DNA of 64,000 bases from assembly GCF_004331695.1 (NCBI RefSeq), contig NZ_SJSL01000001.1, positions 1,364,001 through 1,428,000 of the forward strand, in the 5' to 3' direction. A model generated the notes under the pieces. It ran no database searches. It was not told where the DNA came from and saw nothing but the letters and a program-made list of their open reading frames with translations. Positions 1 to 9,730 of this stretch are shown here, piece after piece. Source of the DNA: Pedobacter psychroterrae (GTDB lineage: Bacteria; Bacteroidota; Bacteroidia; Sphingobacteriales; Sphingobacteriaceae). Within the stretch, counting starts at the first letter, position 1; each line of letters begins with the position of its first letter. The position numbers and the translations under genes were made by a program.

Positions 1-109
1 CCGAATTGATTTCCTGATAACTGTAATTTCCGAGATCCTTTTTACAGGAAAGAGCCGTTAACAGCATTAAAACGCATAATGCATGTTTTATATATTGATT
101 TTTAAGCAT
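1..109 (-). CDS. Lipoprotein of the SusCD locus, N-terminal fragment
   Basis: Only the first 36 codons lie in the window; the gene continues past the left edge. The peptide begins with a charged N-terminus, a hydrophobic stretch and a lipobox ending at Cys22 followed by two lysines (LTALSCKKD), so it is an outer-membrane or periplasmic lipoprotein cleaved by LspA. It starts 16 nt after the stop of the DUF4843 lipoprotein gene and is presumably in the same transcript. In Bacteroidota, SusC-SusD-DUF4843 clusters are often followed by a PKD-like family lipoprotein, and the GNYSY segment after the signal peptide fits that group, but the fragment is too short to be certain. Confidence 0.7.
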   Translation of the reverse strand, partial: MLKNQYIKHALCVLMLLTALSCKKDLGNYSYQEINS

Positions 110-125
110 ATTTGTCTTTTTTAAA

Positions 126-899
126 TTATTGAACTCCCGGACCCATAATCATTTCACTGGAGTCCTCCTCATAAATAGTCTTTCCTGCTGCCTTCATTTC
201 ATTCAGATATCGTTGCATGAAAGTTGCGTAATAGAGGGATTTTGGGATGGGCGTAAGGGCAGTATTGTCGAGATCACTGATTTTTTCAATTTCAGCAACT
301 TCTGCCAAGAGAAATAACTTTTTTCTGCTGAATGTGCCCATATAGAAATCCAGCCAGGACTTAGGTTTTTTTAGAATGTCATCAAACCAGACACTATGCT
401 GGATATAACTGAGCTTTTTCCCTGTTGTGACATTCACTATCCGGTCTTCCATTGGCGTTTTGAAATTGGCGTTTTCTTCCAGATTCAGACGCAGTATGAC
501 CGGCTTACTGGTCAGTTCAGCAATACGATTAAGTTTTAAAAATATACGTCCAACGGTTTCATTGGCCGGGATAACAAAATTTTTGGAAACAAATTCATAA
601 TGCGTACCTTCTATAGCCGTTGACGATGGATCAATAGTTAATTTAAAATCCCTGTCTGTTTTCGATGGAAGGCCGGCGGCCCTTACTTGTAGGTAAAACA
701 CTGAATCTTTTAGTTCTGGCTTTGCATAGCCAAATGATACGATAGAGCTATCATTAACCGGAAGCTGATTAATAGAAACCATGGCAGGCAGGAAATAAAT
801 ACCGTCTACACCATCATAGGTATTCAGATTTTTTTTGCATGATACAAATGCGGCACAGAATGCCAGCAATGCAACTATTATATATATATATTTCTTCAT
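126..899 (-). CDS. DUF4843 domain lipoprotein
   Basis: This 257-residue protein has a lipoprotein signal peptide with Cys21 in the context AFVSCKKN, so it is probably anchored in the outer membrane. The rest is a soluble domain that looks like the DUF4843 family, whose members are encoded beside SusC/SusD pairs in Bacteroidota. The N-terminal part (about residues 25-155) has a predicted immunoglobulin-like beta pattern including TAIEGTHYEF, resembling Calx-beta-type repeats. The function is unknown; the position suggests an accessory surface lipoprotein that helps capture the substrate of the neighbouring SusCD transporter. It lies 13 nt after susD and is almost certainly cotranscribed with it. 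The ATG at 899 is the only start that preserves the signal peptide. Confidence 0.85.
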   Translation of the reverse strand: MKKYIYIIVALLAFCAAFVSCKKNLNTYDGVDGIYFLPAMVSINQLPVNDSSIVSFGYAKPELKDSVFYLQVRAAGLPSKTDRDFKLTIDPSSTAIEGTHYEFVSKNFVIPANETVGRIFLKLNRIAELTSKPVILRLNLEENANFKTPMEDRIVNVTTGKKLSYIQHSVWFDDILKKPKSWLDFYMGTFSRKKLFLLAEVAEIEKISDLDNTALTPIPKSLYYATFMQRYLNEMKAAGKTIYEEDSSEMIMGPGVQ

Positions 900-912
900 G
901 ATCTGGATCTTA

Positions 913-2334
913 TTATCTAGGGGTTAATTCAGACAAAGGCAATGGAACAACATATTTGGTAGCATTCATTGTAATACTGCCGCTTGTCGCTAATGGATTT
1001 GGAATCGTAGCGCTGTTCATCCGTTTGTAATAATAAAAAAGCTGTCCTTCACCAAAAAATTCTTTTTGATATTCTTTTAACAATTCCGTAGTAAGATTAG
1101 CAGTGGGCGGTAAATTTAGCAGGCCCCTATTGTTCCTTACTGTATTTAAATAACCGGCATTTTGCTCACTCTCTGCAGCGATATAATACATTTCACTTAA
1201 CCTAAGCAATGATATCGTTAACCTGTAGTCCAATTTCTTGTCGATGATATCGGCATATTTAAAAAACGTTTTATAAGATTTCCCACCTATGCCGGTAAGC
1301 ATCCAGTTGGGGTTATAACGGTAGTCATTTTCGTTGTTCTCAAATGTTGTTTTCAAACGGGCATCCGATGGGGCCAATATACTTTTGTCCTGTAAATCCG
1401 GAGCAAAGTAGTCCCTGTGTACATCGTAAAGATCAAGCGTTTGCAATCCAAAAAGGATCTCGCCGGTAAATACCCGGTTTGGGTTTATCTTGTCTGATAA
1501 GACCTGTCCTGTGGTGATCCAGGGGAATTTAGTTGCGTTATCGATCACCGATTTAGCCGCTGCCAGAGCGGAGACCTTATCTCCGCGATATAAATAAACT
1601 CTTGCCTGCAATCCCTTTACCGCATAATAATTCAAACGATAATTTCGGTAGGTCAGGTAATTGTAATTTGCCGATTTAATTACGCCAACTTTTTTAATTG
1701 GATCCCCGTTCAACAGTATTTCTGCAGTATTAAGATCAGCTATAACCTTTTGCATGATCTGGTTTGCAGGCAAAATTTCACTAACATCCGTACCTGCGGT
1801 TGTGTAATAAGGGATTGCTGTTTTAGTAGAGTCGGCGGTACGATATACCGGGCCAAACAACCTAAGCATATCGAACTGAAGGAAGGCCCTGAGTGCGTAT
1901 GCCTCTCCTCTGAACAAAGAATCTGTTTGCTTATCCAGTACGCCAGGATAGGCATCCAGGTTTTGGATAAATTTATTGGCATTGACTACATTTATGTACG
2001 TCTGCGTCCACATCCCATCTAACCTTGCCTTAACATTCTTATCATCAAATGTGTATGTCTGGTATTTGCTAAAATCGTGGAGTGAGTTAACATTGTAGCG
2101 CTGGGCAAAGATATCCAATACTGTACTGGTTAGGTTCGCTCCATACAACCTTTCTTTCCCCATTTCCAGGTAAATTCCGTTTAATGCATCGGCAATACCT
2201 TGCCGGGTTGAAAAAATCTGTTTTTCTGTAAATTTATCCTCCGGCTGAACATCGAGCCATTTTTTGCATGACACAAACGGAAGTAATGCTACCAGAGCGG
2301 TGATTATGATGGTATTCTTAGATATTTTTTTCAT
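913..2334 (-). CDS. SusD/RagB family nutrient-binding outer membrane lipoprotein
   Basis: A 473-residue SusD-like protein. The lipobox is at Cys23 (PFVSCKKWLDVQP), and the sequence after it (KWLDVQPEDKFTEKQIFS) is the standard start of SusD homologues. Helical TPR-like repeats follow, including the typical RGEAYALRAFLQFDMLRLFGP segment near residues 140-165. A SusD protein sits as a lid over its SusC barrel and binds the ligand at the cell surface. It is separated from susC by 11 nt, so the two are an obligate pair. The ligand cannot be read from the sequence. No glycoside hydrolase is directly inside the operon, so this need not be a polysaccharide system; peptides or other nutrients are possible. 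Confidence 0.95.
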   Translation of the reverse strand: MKKISKNTIIITALVALLPFVSCKKWLDVQPEDKFTEKQIFSTRQGIADALNGIYLEMGKERLYGANLTSTVLDIFAQRYNVNSLHDFSKYQTYTFDDKNVKARLDGMWTQTYINVVNANKFIQNLDAYPGVLDKQTDSLFRGEAYALRAFLQFDMLRLFGPVYRTADSTKTAIPYYTTAGTDVSEILPANQIMQKVIADLNTAEILLNGDPIKKVGVIKSANYNYLTYRNYRLNYYAVKGLQARVYLYRGDKVSALAAAKSVIDNATKFPWITTGQVLSDKINPNRVFTGEILFGLQTLDLYDVHRDYFAPDLQDKSILAPSDARLKTTFENNENDYRYNPNWMLTGIGGKSYKTFFKYADIIDKKLDYRLTISLLRLSEMYYIAAESEQNAGYLNTVRNNRGLLNLPPTANLTTELLKEYQKEFFGEGQLFYYYKRMNSATIPNPLATSGSITMNATKYVVPLPLSELTPR

Positions 2335-2345
2335 AACTGATAATA

Positions 2346-5300
2346 TTAAAAGCCTGCGTTTAAACTAAATGATACAGAACGGGCAAATGGATATTCTATA
2401 CCACGTTCTCTGCGTACCGTTGAAAATCGGAAGATATCATTGGCATAGCCATTCATTCGCAATGAAGAAAGTCCTAGTTTTTTTAACCAGCCATTACTCT
2501 GGAAAGTATAGCCAAAACTGATCGACTCACCACTCAGCATGTTCTCCGTTTGTACAAAACGTGAAGATATCGGGGTTTCAGTGGTCAGGGAGATGGCTTT
2601 GAATTGAGAGATATCACCCGGTCTTTTCCAACGGTCATAAAGTGCCCGTTTATCCTGGTTATCTTCCAGCCCCTGCACATCGATATTTTCTACTTTATTA
2701 TAAAGAGCAGAATTAAAAACGTCTCGGCCAAGGATATACCTGAGGTTAACGCCCATATTAAATCCTTTATAAACCAGCGTATTGCTAAAAACACCTTCTA
2801 GCTGAGGTTGTTCACTGCCTACCTTTACAATATCGTCTGTATTATAGGTAAAGGTGTATTGACCGTCACTTCTCAAAAATATTTCCTGCCCTGTTGAAGG
2901 ATCAATTCCTTTAGACAGAACAGCCCAGATATCTTGCGGACCATACCCGTCTTTGTAACGAATTAATCCTTTGCTGTTTTGTTGAGCCGTATTTAAAGAG
3001 GCCAGCCTGTTGTTAAAGCCCCCATAGGTACTTTTATATGCTGTGCCTGTTAAACCCAGTGTCCAAATTACCCTATCTTCAGGTCTGTATAGCAGCGAAT
3101 ATTTAACTGTAGCTTCAAAACCTTTAGTATCCAGGTAGCCCGCATTCATCGGATATGCTTTAATTCCTGTTGAAGAAGGCAGGTCGACCGCCACCACCAA
3201 AGGATCGGTTTTCTTAGAATAGATGTTAACGTTTAAAGCCAGCTTATCCCCGAACATAACCAGATCAGTACCAAGATTGGTCTGTACTGAATTTTGCCAT
3301 TTAAGATTTGGATTGCCCAATGAATTCAATGTGACGCCTTGGCCATATATATTAATGTAAGCGTCATACCCATAAGTTGAAATGGAAGAGACTGAAGCGA
3401 AGTTCTGATTACCCGTTTTACCGATGTTGGCCACCAGTCTGAAAGTACCTATCCAGTCTACACTTTCCATAAAATCTTCACGATGTACGTTCCATCCTAT
3501 GCCACCACTTAAGTAGGGGGAGTATTTTTTGTTGGAACCAAAGGCTGTCGACCCATCATATCGGAATGAAAAATCAGCCAGGTATCTTCCATCATATGCA
3601 TAGTTTGCAGAGGCCAGGATAGAATTAGTCCGGGCTGTACTAAGAGCCGTCGCCGGACGTGAATCTGGTTGATAGCTGTAGGCAAAACTTGGGTTACCAT
3701 TACTGGACGCAGGAAAACCGACTACAGAAAAAGCTATGTTTTGGTTGTTGCTGTGCCTGATATCTGTCCTAAGGTTTGCAGTTAACGAGTGTACTTCGTT
3801 TAATACCTTACCATAAGTTAACATTGCATTCGCGTTATAACTGAAATTATCAGTTTTGCTATTATTGTAAGAGCCCTTTTCAAATATGCTGGCATTGTCA
3901 AATGAAGTATGAAGGGGGGACAGAAACTTAAGTCCTGTAGTAACACCTTTCTGCAACTGTACAGCACCCTGCAAGCGTAAATCCTGGCTAAGATCAACGA
4001 TGATCTGGAGGTTGTTCTGGATAGCAAAATTTTTTGTGCTGTTTATGCTGTTCAATGCAGCATTATACAAAGGATTGGTTACTTTGTAAAGATTGATGAA
4101 TGTATTGTCCCTGCTTTCTTCAAGATAACGGGCATCTGGATTGTCTTTTCTGTAATAAGGATTTGCATTTACAAAATTGGCAAAAGATCCATAAGGCGAT
4201 TCGTCACCCTTATATCCATTGACATATAGCTGGTTGGATATATTAAATCTACCCCTTCTGTAAGTGAGGTCAACGTTTCCTGCCCAATCTTCTCTTCCGG
4301 AACCCTTCATTGTTCCTGAAGTTTTTTTGTAGGTAGCTCCTACACCGTAACGCAAGGACTGATCACCACCATCGGCATAAATGGAATGCCTTTGTGAAAA
4401 CCCGGTCTGAACAGGCTCATTTAACCAATAAGTGTTTACACCTCTGCGTACTTCAGCCAAGCGTACATTGTAAATCGAATCCAGGTAAATCTGACCCTGG
4501 GGATATGAATTTGCCCCAAGAAAATAAGTGTATCTGCCAGATAGCCTCTCAAATTCCAGTTTCTCTTCGGCATTCATCATATTGTACCCACTCAGATCTG
4601 GTGCTTCTACGTTAAAGTCACTGCTGTAATTCAAACGCATCTGTCCCGGTTTCGGTTTAACCGTTTCAATAACCACTACGCCGTTAGAAGCCTTTGAGCC
4701 GTACATCGCAGTAGAAGCGGCATCCTTAAGAATCGTAACCGAACCGATTCTGTTTATGTTTAAATCAACAATGGTACGCAATGAGGTTTCAAATCCATCA
4801 AGGATAAACAAAGGTTGATTGGGATCAGAAGCAAACTGATCCTGTAATGTAGAAGATATACTGGTTTTACCACGTATTTCTATGTTTGGCAATTCGTTTG
4901 GATTAGAACCCAAACGATTGTTTTCTAATTGAAGAAAAGAGGGATCTAATGCACGTAGTCCCTGGATGAGATTCTGGTTTCCGACAGCTTTTAGTTGTTC
5001 GCCAGTATAGGAAGCTGTCGCACCTGTAAAGCTATTCTTGTTCCGTGTTATACCCGTACCGGTAATAACCACATCTTTCATAGCTGTTTCAGACATCTCC
5101 ATTCTTACAATAAGTGGACCTTGGATGGATTTAAGCTTTACTTCCTGAGTCTTGTAGCCCACATAAGAAACCAGTAGTATATCATTTTCTGAATTTACAG
5201 TGATGCTAAACTTGCCATCGCTGTTGCTGACAATCAACCTGGACAGCGTCTGCTGACTGCTGTCTTTGATTCTGATCGTGGCACCTGGGATAGGTTTGCC

Positions 5301-5714
5301 CGATTCATCAACTATTGTCCCGGTGATATTGATATCCCGTGGGGCTAAAGTCCGTTCCGTCTGGTACCTTACGACGATTGTTTTCTGCTCAATCCGATAT
5401 GACAATGGCTGATTTTTGAAACACAGGTCAAGTGCTTCCTCTACGGATACATCATTTACCACAATGGTGATAGGCCTGGCTTTATTTAGCATATCTGAAT
5501 TATAAAAGAAATCATACCCAGTTTGCCTTTTGATTTTTTGAAGAACATTTTCAAGGCGCGCTGATTTCTCATTCAGTGTAATCTGGGCATAGCTGGTGGC
5601 GCTTACCTGCAGAATTACAGTCATCCATACGATTAAGGTGAGTTTCAATTTTAATATAATATTGGCATAAGCATTGCCTTCAAAGCGACGCTTAAATGTC
5701 ATGTAAAAATTCAT
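2346..5714 (-). CDS. SusC/RagA family TonB-dependent outer membrane transporter with STN domain
   Basis: A 1122-residue TonB-dependent receptor. In order it shows an N-terminal signal region (to about residue 44, SATSYAQ), an STN domain (about 50-115, with the VLQKIKRQTGYDFFYN segment), a carboxypeptidase-regulatory-like domain (about 130-210, GTIVDESGKPIPGATI), a plug domain (about 215-350, ending in LKDAASTAMYGSKASNG) and a 22-strand type barrel ending in the aromatic-terminated SFSLNAGF. The STN domain marks it as a signal transducer that contacts the periplasmic end of the FecR anti-sigma factor encoded just upstream. The signal sequence is long; M1 at 5714 or M5 at 5702 could be the start. 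It is the first gene of the susC-susD-lipoprotein unit. Confidence 0.95.
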   Translation of the reverse strand: MNFYMTFKRRFEGNAYANIILKLKLTLIVWMTVILQVSATSYAQITLNEKSARLENVLQKIKRQTGYDFFYNSDMLNKARPITIVVNDVSVEEALDLCFKNQPLSYRIEQKTIVVRYQTERTLAPRDINITGTIVDESGKPIPGATIRIKDSSQQTLSRLIVSNSDGKFSITVNSENDILLVSYVGYKTQEVKLKSIQGPLIVRMEMSETAMKDVVITGTGITRNKNSFTGATASYTGEQLKAVGNQNLIQGLRALDPSFLQLENNRLGSNPNELPNIEIRGKTSISSTLQDQFASDPNQPLFILDGFETSLRTIVDLNINRIGSVTILKDAASTAMYGSKASNGVVVIETVKPKPGQMRLNYSSDFNVEAPDLSGYNMMNAEEKLEFERLSGRYTYFLGANSYPQGQIYLDSIYNVRLAEVRRGVNTYWLNEPVQTGFSQRHSIYADGGDQSLRYGVGATYKKTSGTMKGSGREDWAGNVDLTYRRGRFNISNQLYVNGYKGDESPYGSFANFVNANPYYRKDNPDARYLEESRDNTFINLYKVTNPLYNAALNSINSTKNFAIQNNLQIIVDLSQDLRLQGAVQLQKGVTTGLKFLSPLHTSFDNASIFEKGSYNNSKTDNFSYNANAMLTYGKVLNEVHSLTANLRTDIRHSNNQNIAFSVVGFPASSNGNPSFAYSYQPDSRPATALSTARTNSILASANYAYDGRYLADFSFRYDGSTAFGSNKKYSPYLSGGIGWNVHREDFMESVDWIGTFRLVANIGKTGNQNFASVSSISTYGYDAYINIYGQGVTLNSLGNPNLKWQNSVQTNLGTDLVMFGDKLALNVNIYSKKTDPLVVAVDLPSSTGIKAYPMNAGYLDTKGFEATVKYSLLYRPEDRVIWTLGLTGTAYKSTYGGFNNRLASLNTAQQNSKGLIRYKDGYGPQDIWAVLSKGIDPSTGQEIFLRSDGQYTFTYNTDDIVKVGSEQPQLEGVFSNTLVYKGFNMGVNLRYILGRDVFNSALYNKVENIDVQGLEDNQDKRALYDRWKRPGDISQFKAISLTTETPISSRFVQTENMLSGESISFGYTFQSNGWLKKLGLSSLRMNGYANDIFRFSTVRRERGIEYPFARSVSFSLNAGF

Positions 5715-5802
5715 ACATTTGATTGTTTGGGTTAGGGTCCAATGTTTAGTAAGTCGAATTATTAGAACAGCCTTCCCGGACAGTTACTCATAGAGTAAAT
5801 CT

Positions 5803-5835
5803 AAATTCAGGGGCGTTGCAACCGCTCCTGAATTT
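5803..5835 (-). terminator. Hairpin between fecR and susC
   Basis: The arms AAATTCAGG and CCTGAATTT are extended inward by four more pairs (one G-U) around the loop TTGCAAC, giving a stem of about 13 bp. Read on the minus strand it lies 34 nt after the fecR stop and is followed by a T-rich stretch, so it is probably the terminator or attenuator separating the sigma/fecR message from susC. Confidence 0.5.
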
Positions 5836-5868
5836 TTTTGTTCCGGATTACTGCTTATTAAGTAAAAG

Positions 5869-7011
5869 TTATGGCATCACAGTAATCCTCCTTTCCTCAA
5901 ACTTAAAGTGAATTGATTCAGTTAGTTCCATTATTTTAAGTACTTCTCTAATGTTCTTTCCCCTGGATACAGAACCGGCAAACTTTATTCTGGCAATTTC
6001 ATCCGGACAAATCACCTCTACATCATACCATCTAGATATTTTACGCATGATACTCCCCAGTTCCTCGTTATTAAACACAAAAACATTCTTCGTCCAGGCT
6101 ATGACATCTTCGGGGTAAACATCTGAGACCGATATAGAATTTTGTATTACTGTTGCTTGTTCACCTGGGCTTAGTATCACAGGGGTCTTACTACCCACAT
6201 TTATGCGTACCTTACCTTCCAGTAAGGTAGTTTTAATATCCGCTTCGTCGGGATAGGCACTGATGTTGAAATGTGTACCAAGTACTTCTACACTCTGCAG
6301 ATTTGAATACACGATAAATGGCATATCAGGTTTATGGGCTACTTCAAAATACGCTTCCCCAGTGAGTTCGACCGTACGTCTGGCGCCGGAGAACGAGGTA
6401 GGGTACTTTAAAGAAGATGCCGAGTTTAATACAATTGCTGTTCCGTCGGGCAAAATGACCCTGTACTGGCCCCCTCTTGGGGTGCTGATTGTGTTGTATT
6501 CAATCACCTTCTGATTATCAGTACCATGGGATACAGGTGATGGAATTACATGGTAAATCAATTGTCCGTCTTTTGTCTTTGAAATAACCACCCCAGATTG
6601 ACTGGCAAGTTTTCCATTAACAGCATCAGTAAGGGAAATTTTAGATCCGTTAGCCAGTGTCAGTATTGCTTTATTGCTGCCGGGAACTATTTCGGCAACA
6701 TTGTCCATCTTGCCTTCTTTTCCGGTATTTTTATATGGATAGTAGAAGAACATTCCAGCTGCTACAGCAATTACAATTGAGGCAGCCGCAGCAATATTTT
6801 TCCAAAGGTTAACGGTTTTTCTCCCATACATTTCATGCACAGGAAGCGTAGACCAGACCTTATTTTTTGCTTCTGTTAAATCAGATTCTGTTAAACCAAT
6901 GCCTTTATCTTTAGCTTCAAGATACCAACTTTCCAGCAAGGCAATTTCCTCTTCAGTGCAAGAGCCGTTCTTATATCTATTCAGTAGTTCTTTTGCTTGT
7001 AGTTGTTTCAT
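5869..7011 (-). CDS. FecR family anti-sigma factor
   Basis: A 380-residue inner-membrane anti-sigma factor. The cytoplasmic N-terminal part (residues 1-80) is helical, a transmembrane segment lies at about 85-105 (AAAASIVIAVAAGMFFYY), the FecR domain follows at about 170-270 (TPRGGQYRVILPDGT, LTGEAYFEVAH) and a DUF4974 domain closes the protein (about 305-378). In this family the periplasmic part receives a signal from the STN domain of the partner TonB receptor and releases the ECF sigma factor. It lies 77 nt downstream of the sigma factor gene and upstream of the STN-bearing susC, the usual order for such a regulatory trio. Confidence 0.93.
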   Translation of the reverse strand: MKQLQAKELLNRYKNGSCTEEEIALLESWYLEAKDKGIGLTESDLTEAKNKVWSTLPVHEMYGRKTVNLWKNIAAAASIVIAVAAGMFFYYPYKNTGKEGKMDNVAEIVPGSNKAILTLANGSKISLTDAVNGKLASQSGVVISKTKDGQLIYHVIPSPVSHGTDNQKVIEYNTISTPRGGQYRVILPDGTAIVLNSASSLKYPTSFSGARRTVELTGEAYFEVAHKPDMPFIVYSNLQSVEVLGTHFNISAYPDEADIKTTLLEGKVRINVGSKTPVILSPGEQATVIQNSISVSDVYPEDVIAWTKNVFVFNNEELGSIMRKISRWYDVEVICPDEIARIKFAGSVSRGKNIREVLKIMELTESIHFKFEERRITVMP

Positions 7012-7088
7012 AGTCTAAAAGAGATTTCGCCCTTTAAATAATAGACGGGAAAGCACCAGGGTATGGGGTAGAGAAATTAAAGAAATTT

Positions 7089-7673
7089 TTAAATACAGAT
7101 AAAAACCATTATTCCGAGCTTTCCACGCAGTATTTTTAGCGCATTGTTCACCTGTTTCCTTACCGTTTGTTCAGAAATGTTCAGCTGAACGGCAATTTCT
7201 TTATGGCTCATGCAATGTTTTCTGCTTAGCTCGAATACTTCCCGCATTTTAAGCGGCAGTTCAGAAACCCCCTTTTGTATTAGCTCCGCCAACTGGCGTT
7301 CCCGCACTAAATGATCGGTGATACAATACCCCTGATCAAGAAATCCCTGCAATGAATTAATATATTTAGATTCAACTTGTCTATGGGCTATTATATCCAG
7401 AATCCTGTTCCGTACTGAAGTATAAAGGTATGCTGCCAGGTCAGATTTAACAAGCAGGTCCTGTTTCTTATTCCAGATGGTCACAAAAAGCTCGTGTATT
7501 ACATCTTGTGCCTCTTCCTTGTCATTTAAACGATTGGATGCGTGGATAAAAAGTTCTCCAAAGTAGCGGTTATAAATAACTGTATAGGCGGCTGCGTCAC
7601 CTTCTTTTAACAGATCTGTTAATTCAAAATCAGAAAGCGATCCATAATCCAGCATTTCAAACTCTTTGTTCAT
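7089..7673 (-). CDS. ECF RNA polymerase sigma factor (Bacteroidota type)
   Basis: A 194-residue sigma-70 family protein. Region 2 lies at about residues 30-95 (EEAQDVIHELFVTIW) and the region 4 helix-turn-helix at about 130-185 (SHKEIAVQLNISEQTVRKQVNNAL). It presumably recruits RNA polymerase to the susC promoter when FecR releases it, which makes the SusCD locus self-inducing. The size and the INSLQGFL-type linker fit the Bacteroides-expansion group of ECF sigma factors. M1 at 7673 and M7 at 7655 are both possible starts; the first is chosen because MNKEFEMLDYGSLSD preserves the longer N-terminal helix. Confidence 0.93.
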   Translation of the reverse strand: MNKEFEMLDYGSLSDFELTDLLKEGDAAAYTVIYNRYFGELFIHASNRLNDKEEAQDVIHELFVTIWNKKQDLLVKSDLAAYLYTSVRNRILDIIAHRQVESKYINSLQGFLDQGYCITDHLVRERQLAELIQKGVSELPLKMREVFELSRKHCMSHKEIAVQLNISEQTVRKQVNNALKILRGKLGIMVFICI

Positions 7674-7766
7674 TTATGAATAGACCCTATGATCAAAAGT
7701 AATTTAAATCAGCAAATATTCAATGGTAACTCATATCAGAAAATAAAAAAGTAATATAACGGAGTA

Positions 7767-9053
7767 TTAGTGAACAAAGAACGGGATGTTTGCGGTAGCG
7801 ACATGGTTGTGCCCGTCACTTACATAAACAAACAACCTGTAGGCTCCTAGTTTTGTTGGAACAGAAAGCATTGCATTGGTTAAAGAAGTGGCCACAACCA
7901 TATCAGGTATGGCAACTGGTCTGCTTTCTCTGTCTCCACCCTGACCTAAATCTGTAGCTTCGGGTAATAATTCCCATCTCACCGTTAATTTGTCATTGTC
8001 GGGGTCTGAAGCTGATAATGCGATCAAATATTTTTCCTGAGGGTTGAGGTGGATAGAGCTGCGTGCACTTTTGCCGTCTATCTTAAGGGAAGTGATGCCG
8101 GGTGCCCGATTCTGAGGCCATTTGTTGCTCCACAGGTAATGCATGATGTCTACTACTTCTGAGGTTTCTCCTGCCTCTGTAAACAGCCCATACCAGGTAG
8201 GTGTCCTTTCCTGTTTTTGTCCCCAGAGAAATACATAGGAACCAAGACAATTTTTATCTTTCACTATTGAGGCCTCATATCGTGTTTTATAAACTTCAGC
8301 TTTTTCAGTGCTGGTTTCTTCTATTGGGGCACCCCAGGATGTTTTCGGGCATTCCCAATGCCCTGTTGGACCCCATTCCGTTACCAGATATGGGCCGTTC
8401 CATCCAGTAGTCTGCAATTGCTGAGGCACTTTTGCCAGTCCTCCGTATACCTGCACAGATATGAGGTCAAGTGCGGGGCACTTTGCTTTGATATGGTCAA
8501 TTTCCTTTTGGTTGATGCCGGCCAGCATGGTAGTGGCAGGGTGGTTGGGGTCTTCCTTATGGATCATTTTGGCTATGTCATTTACAGCATCCCATACTTT
8601 TGTGTTTTTGTAATCCAGATTAAGTTCGTTGCCGATGCCCCAGGCTAGTAAGGCAGGGTGATCTTTGTATTTTTGCACCTGCTTGCGAAGCTTTTCCAGC
8701 TGATTTTTTACAGCAGTAGCATCATCATAATTAAAGCCATGACGTTCGCGGGAAACATCCAGGCCCATCGTAACCGTCAGACCGAGCTTATCTGCATTGT
8801 CTAAAACTGTTTCGGCGTTTCCTGTACTCCATGTTCTTATAGAATTTCCTCCAGCGGCTTTTAATTCTTCCAAACGGGCAGATCCTCCGGCCCCATTGAC
8901 AAAATACGGCTTACCATTTCTTGTAAAGGTATAGCCTGAGCTGGTCTTTTTTATTTCAACTTTGATGGCTTTGCCAGTTTGCTGAGCATCTGTAGCCACA
9001 TAATTGGTAATCAAAATAATAGCCGGCAAGCAAAATCTGAAGATTTGTATCAT
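7767..9053 (-). CDS. Secreted clan GH-A TIM-barrel glycoside hydrolase
   Basis: A 428-residue protein with a signal peptide (residues 1-23, ending TDAQ). A TIM barrel follows with the clan GH-A signature: WGIGNELN near 137-144 supplies the acid/base Glu and VTEWGPTG near 224-231 the likely nucleophile Glu. Early strands read FVNGAGG and GGNSIRTWS, like the catalytic domains of GH2 and related families. The C-terminal 110 residues (from about 318) form an Ig-like module with a DPDND segment. The substrate is unknown. The gene lies 93 nt downstream of the sigma factor coding start and on the same strand, but it precedes it in transcription, so it may not be part of the SusCD operon. Confidence 0.8.
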   Translation of the reverse strand: MIQIFRFCLPAIILITNYVATDAQQTGKAIKVEIKKTSSGYTFTRNGKPYFVNGAGGSARLEELKAAGGNSIRTWSTGNAETVLDNADKLGLTVTMGLDVSRERHGFNYDDATAVKNQLEKLRKQVQKYKDHPALLAWGIGNELNLDYKNTKVWDAVNDIAKMIHKEDPNHPATTMLAGINQKEIDHIKAKCPALDLISVQVYGGLAKVPQQLQTTGWNGPYLVTEWGPTGHWECPKTSWGAPIEETSTEKAEVYKTRYEASIVKDKNCLGSYVFLWGQKQERTPTWYGLFTEAGETSEVVDIMHYLWSNKWPQNRAPGITSLKIDGKSARSSIHLNPQEKYLIALSASDPDNDKLTVRWELLPEATDLGQGGDRESRPVAIPDMVVATSLTNAMLSVPTKLGAYRLFVYVSDGHNHVATANIPFFVH

Positions 9054-9176
9054 TAACTGAGTGATTGATAACGCTAAAATAAGATTTATTGCGGTCTCTG
9101 GGTGCTTTTGAATGATCTTTTTCGCTATGCGGTGTTTGCTAAGGCAATCTTTTATAATCGCTTAAAATAAAACAGA

Positions 9177-9536
9177 TCATTTATCCATCAGTTCAATCCA
9201 GGTATTGACCATTTTTTCAATCAGTTCTTTATTTGTTGTTACATCTTCCATGGAATAAAACTTTGCGTACACCTTTCCCTTTGTGGCTTCTTCTAAAAAA
9301 TCAGATTTGATATTGAGCAGCTCTCCTTTGTGAAAGATAAGTGCAACATAGTTCTTGATCCGGGGATTGAAGGTGGCGAGGTCTTCTTTGTAAAAAAAGC
9401 TGGGACCTCCCCATTTTACGTCTTCTTCCATTTTGGGATGGGCATTGACAATGATTGACCTGACTGCATCCATTTCTGCTTTTAGCGGGTGTTCAAGTTT
9501 AGACATAAAATCGTCTACTTTCTTTGTGTTGTTCAT
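9177..9536 (-). CDS. DUF1801 domain protein (YdhG-like)
   Basis: A 119-residue cytoplasmic protein of the DUF1801 family, recognised by the EMDAVRSIIVNAHPKMEEDVKWGGPSF region and the conserved pattern KNYVALIFHKG. The biochemical function of the family is unknown; members have a small alpha/beta fold and often occur as single stress-related genes. The open frame extends 24 codons further upstream (to 9608), but that segment is rich in Gln/Pro and does not resemble the family, so the ATG at 9536 (MNNTKKVDDF) is taken as the start. The gene stands alone between two unrelated secreted proteins. Confidence 0.8.
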   Translation of the reverse strand: MNNTKKVDDFMSKLEHPLKAEMDAVRSIIVNAHPKMEEDVKWGGPSFFYKEDLATFNPRIKNYVALIFHKGELLNIKSDFLEEATKGKVYAKFYSMEDVTTNKELIEKMVNTWIELMDK

Positions 9537-9730
9537 GTGTTTTGGTGTTTGTTGTTGTGAACAAATATGAAGATCTTTTTTTTGGTAAGGGAGGGGTGGA
9601 AATGACAAATTGATGGGGGGATTGCGGCTGGGTTGATGGATAGGAGATTCGTTCCGAGTTTCGAGAGACTGTCTGAATAGCGGTATAAATTGTTAGCTTA
9701 GTATTTGAAAATTAACCCGCTTACACAAAC

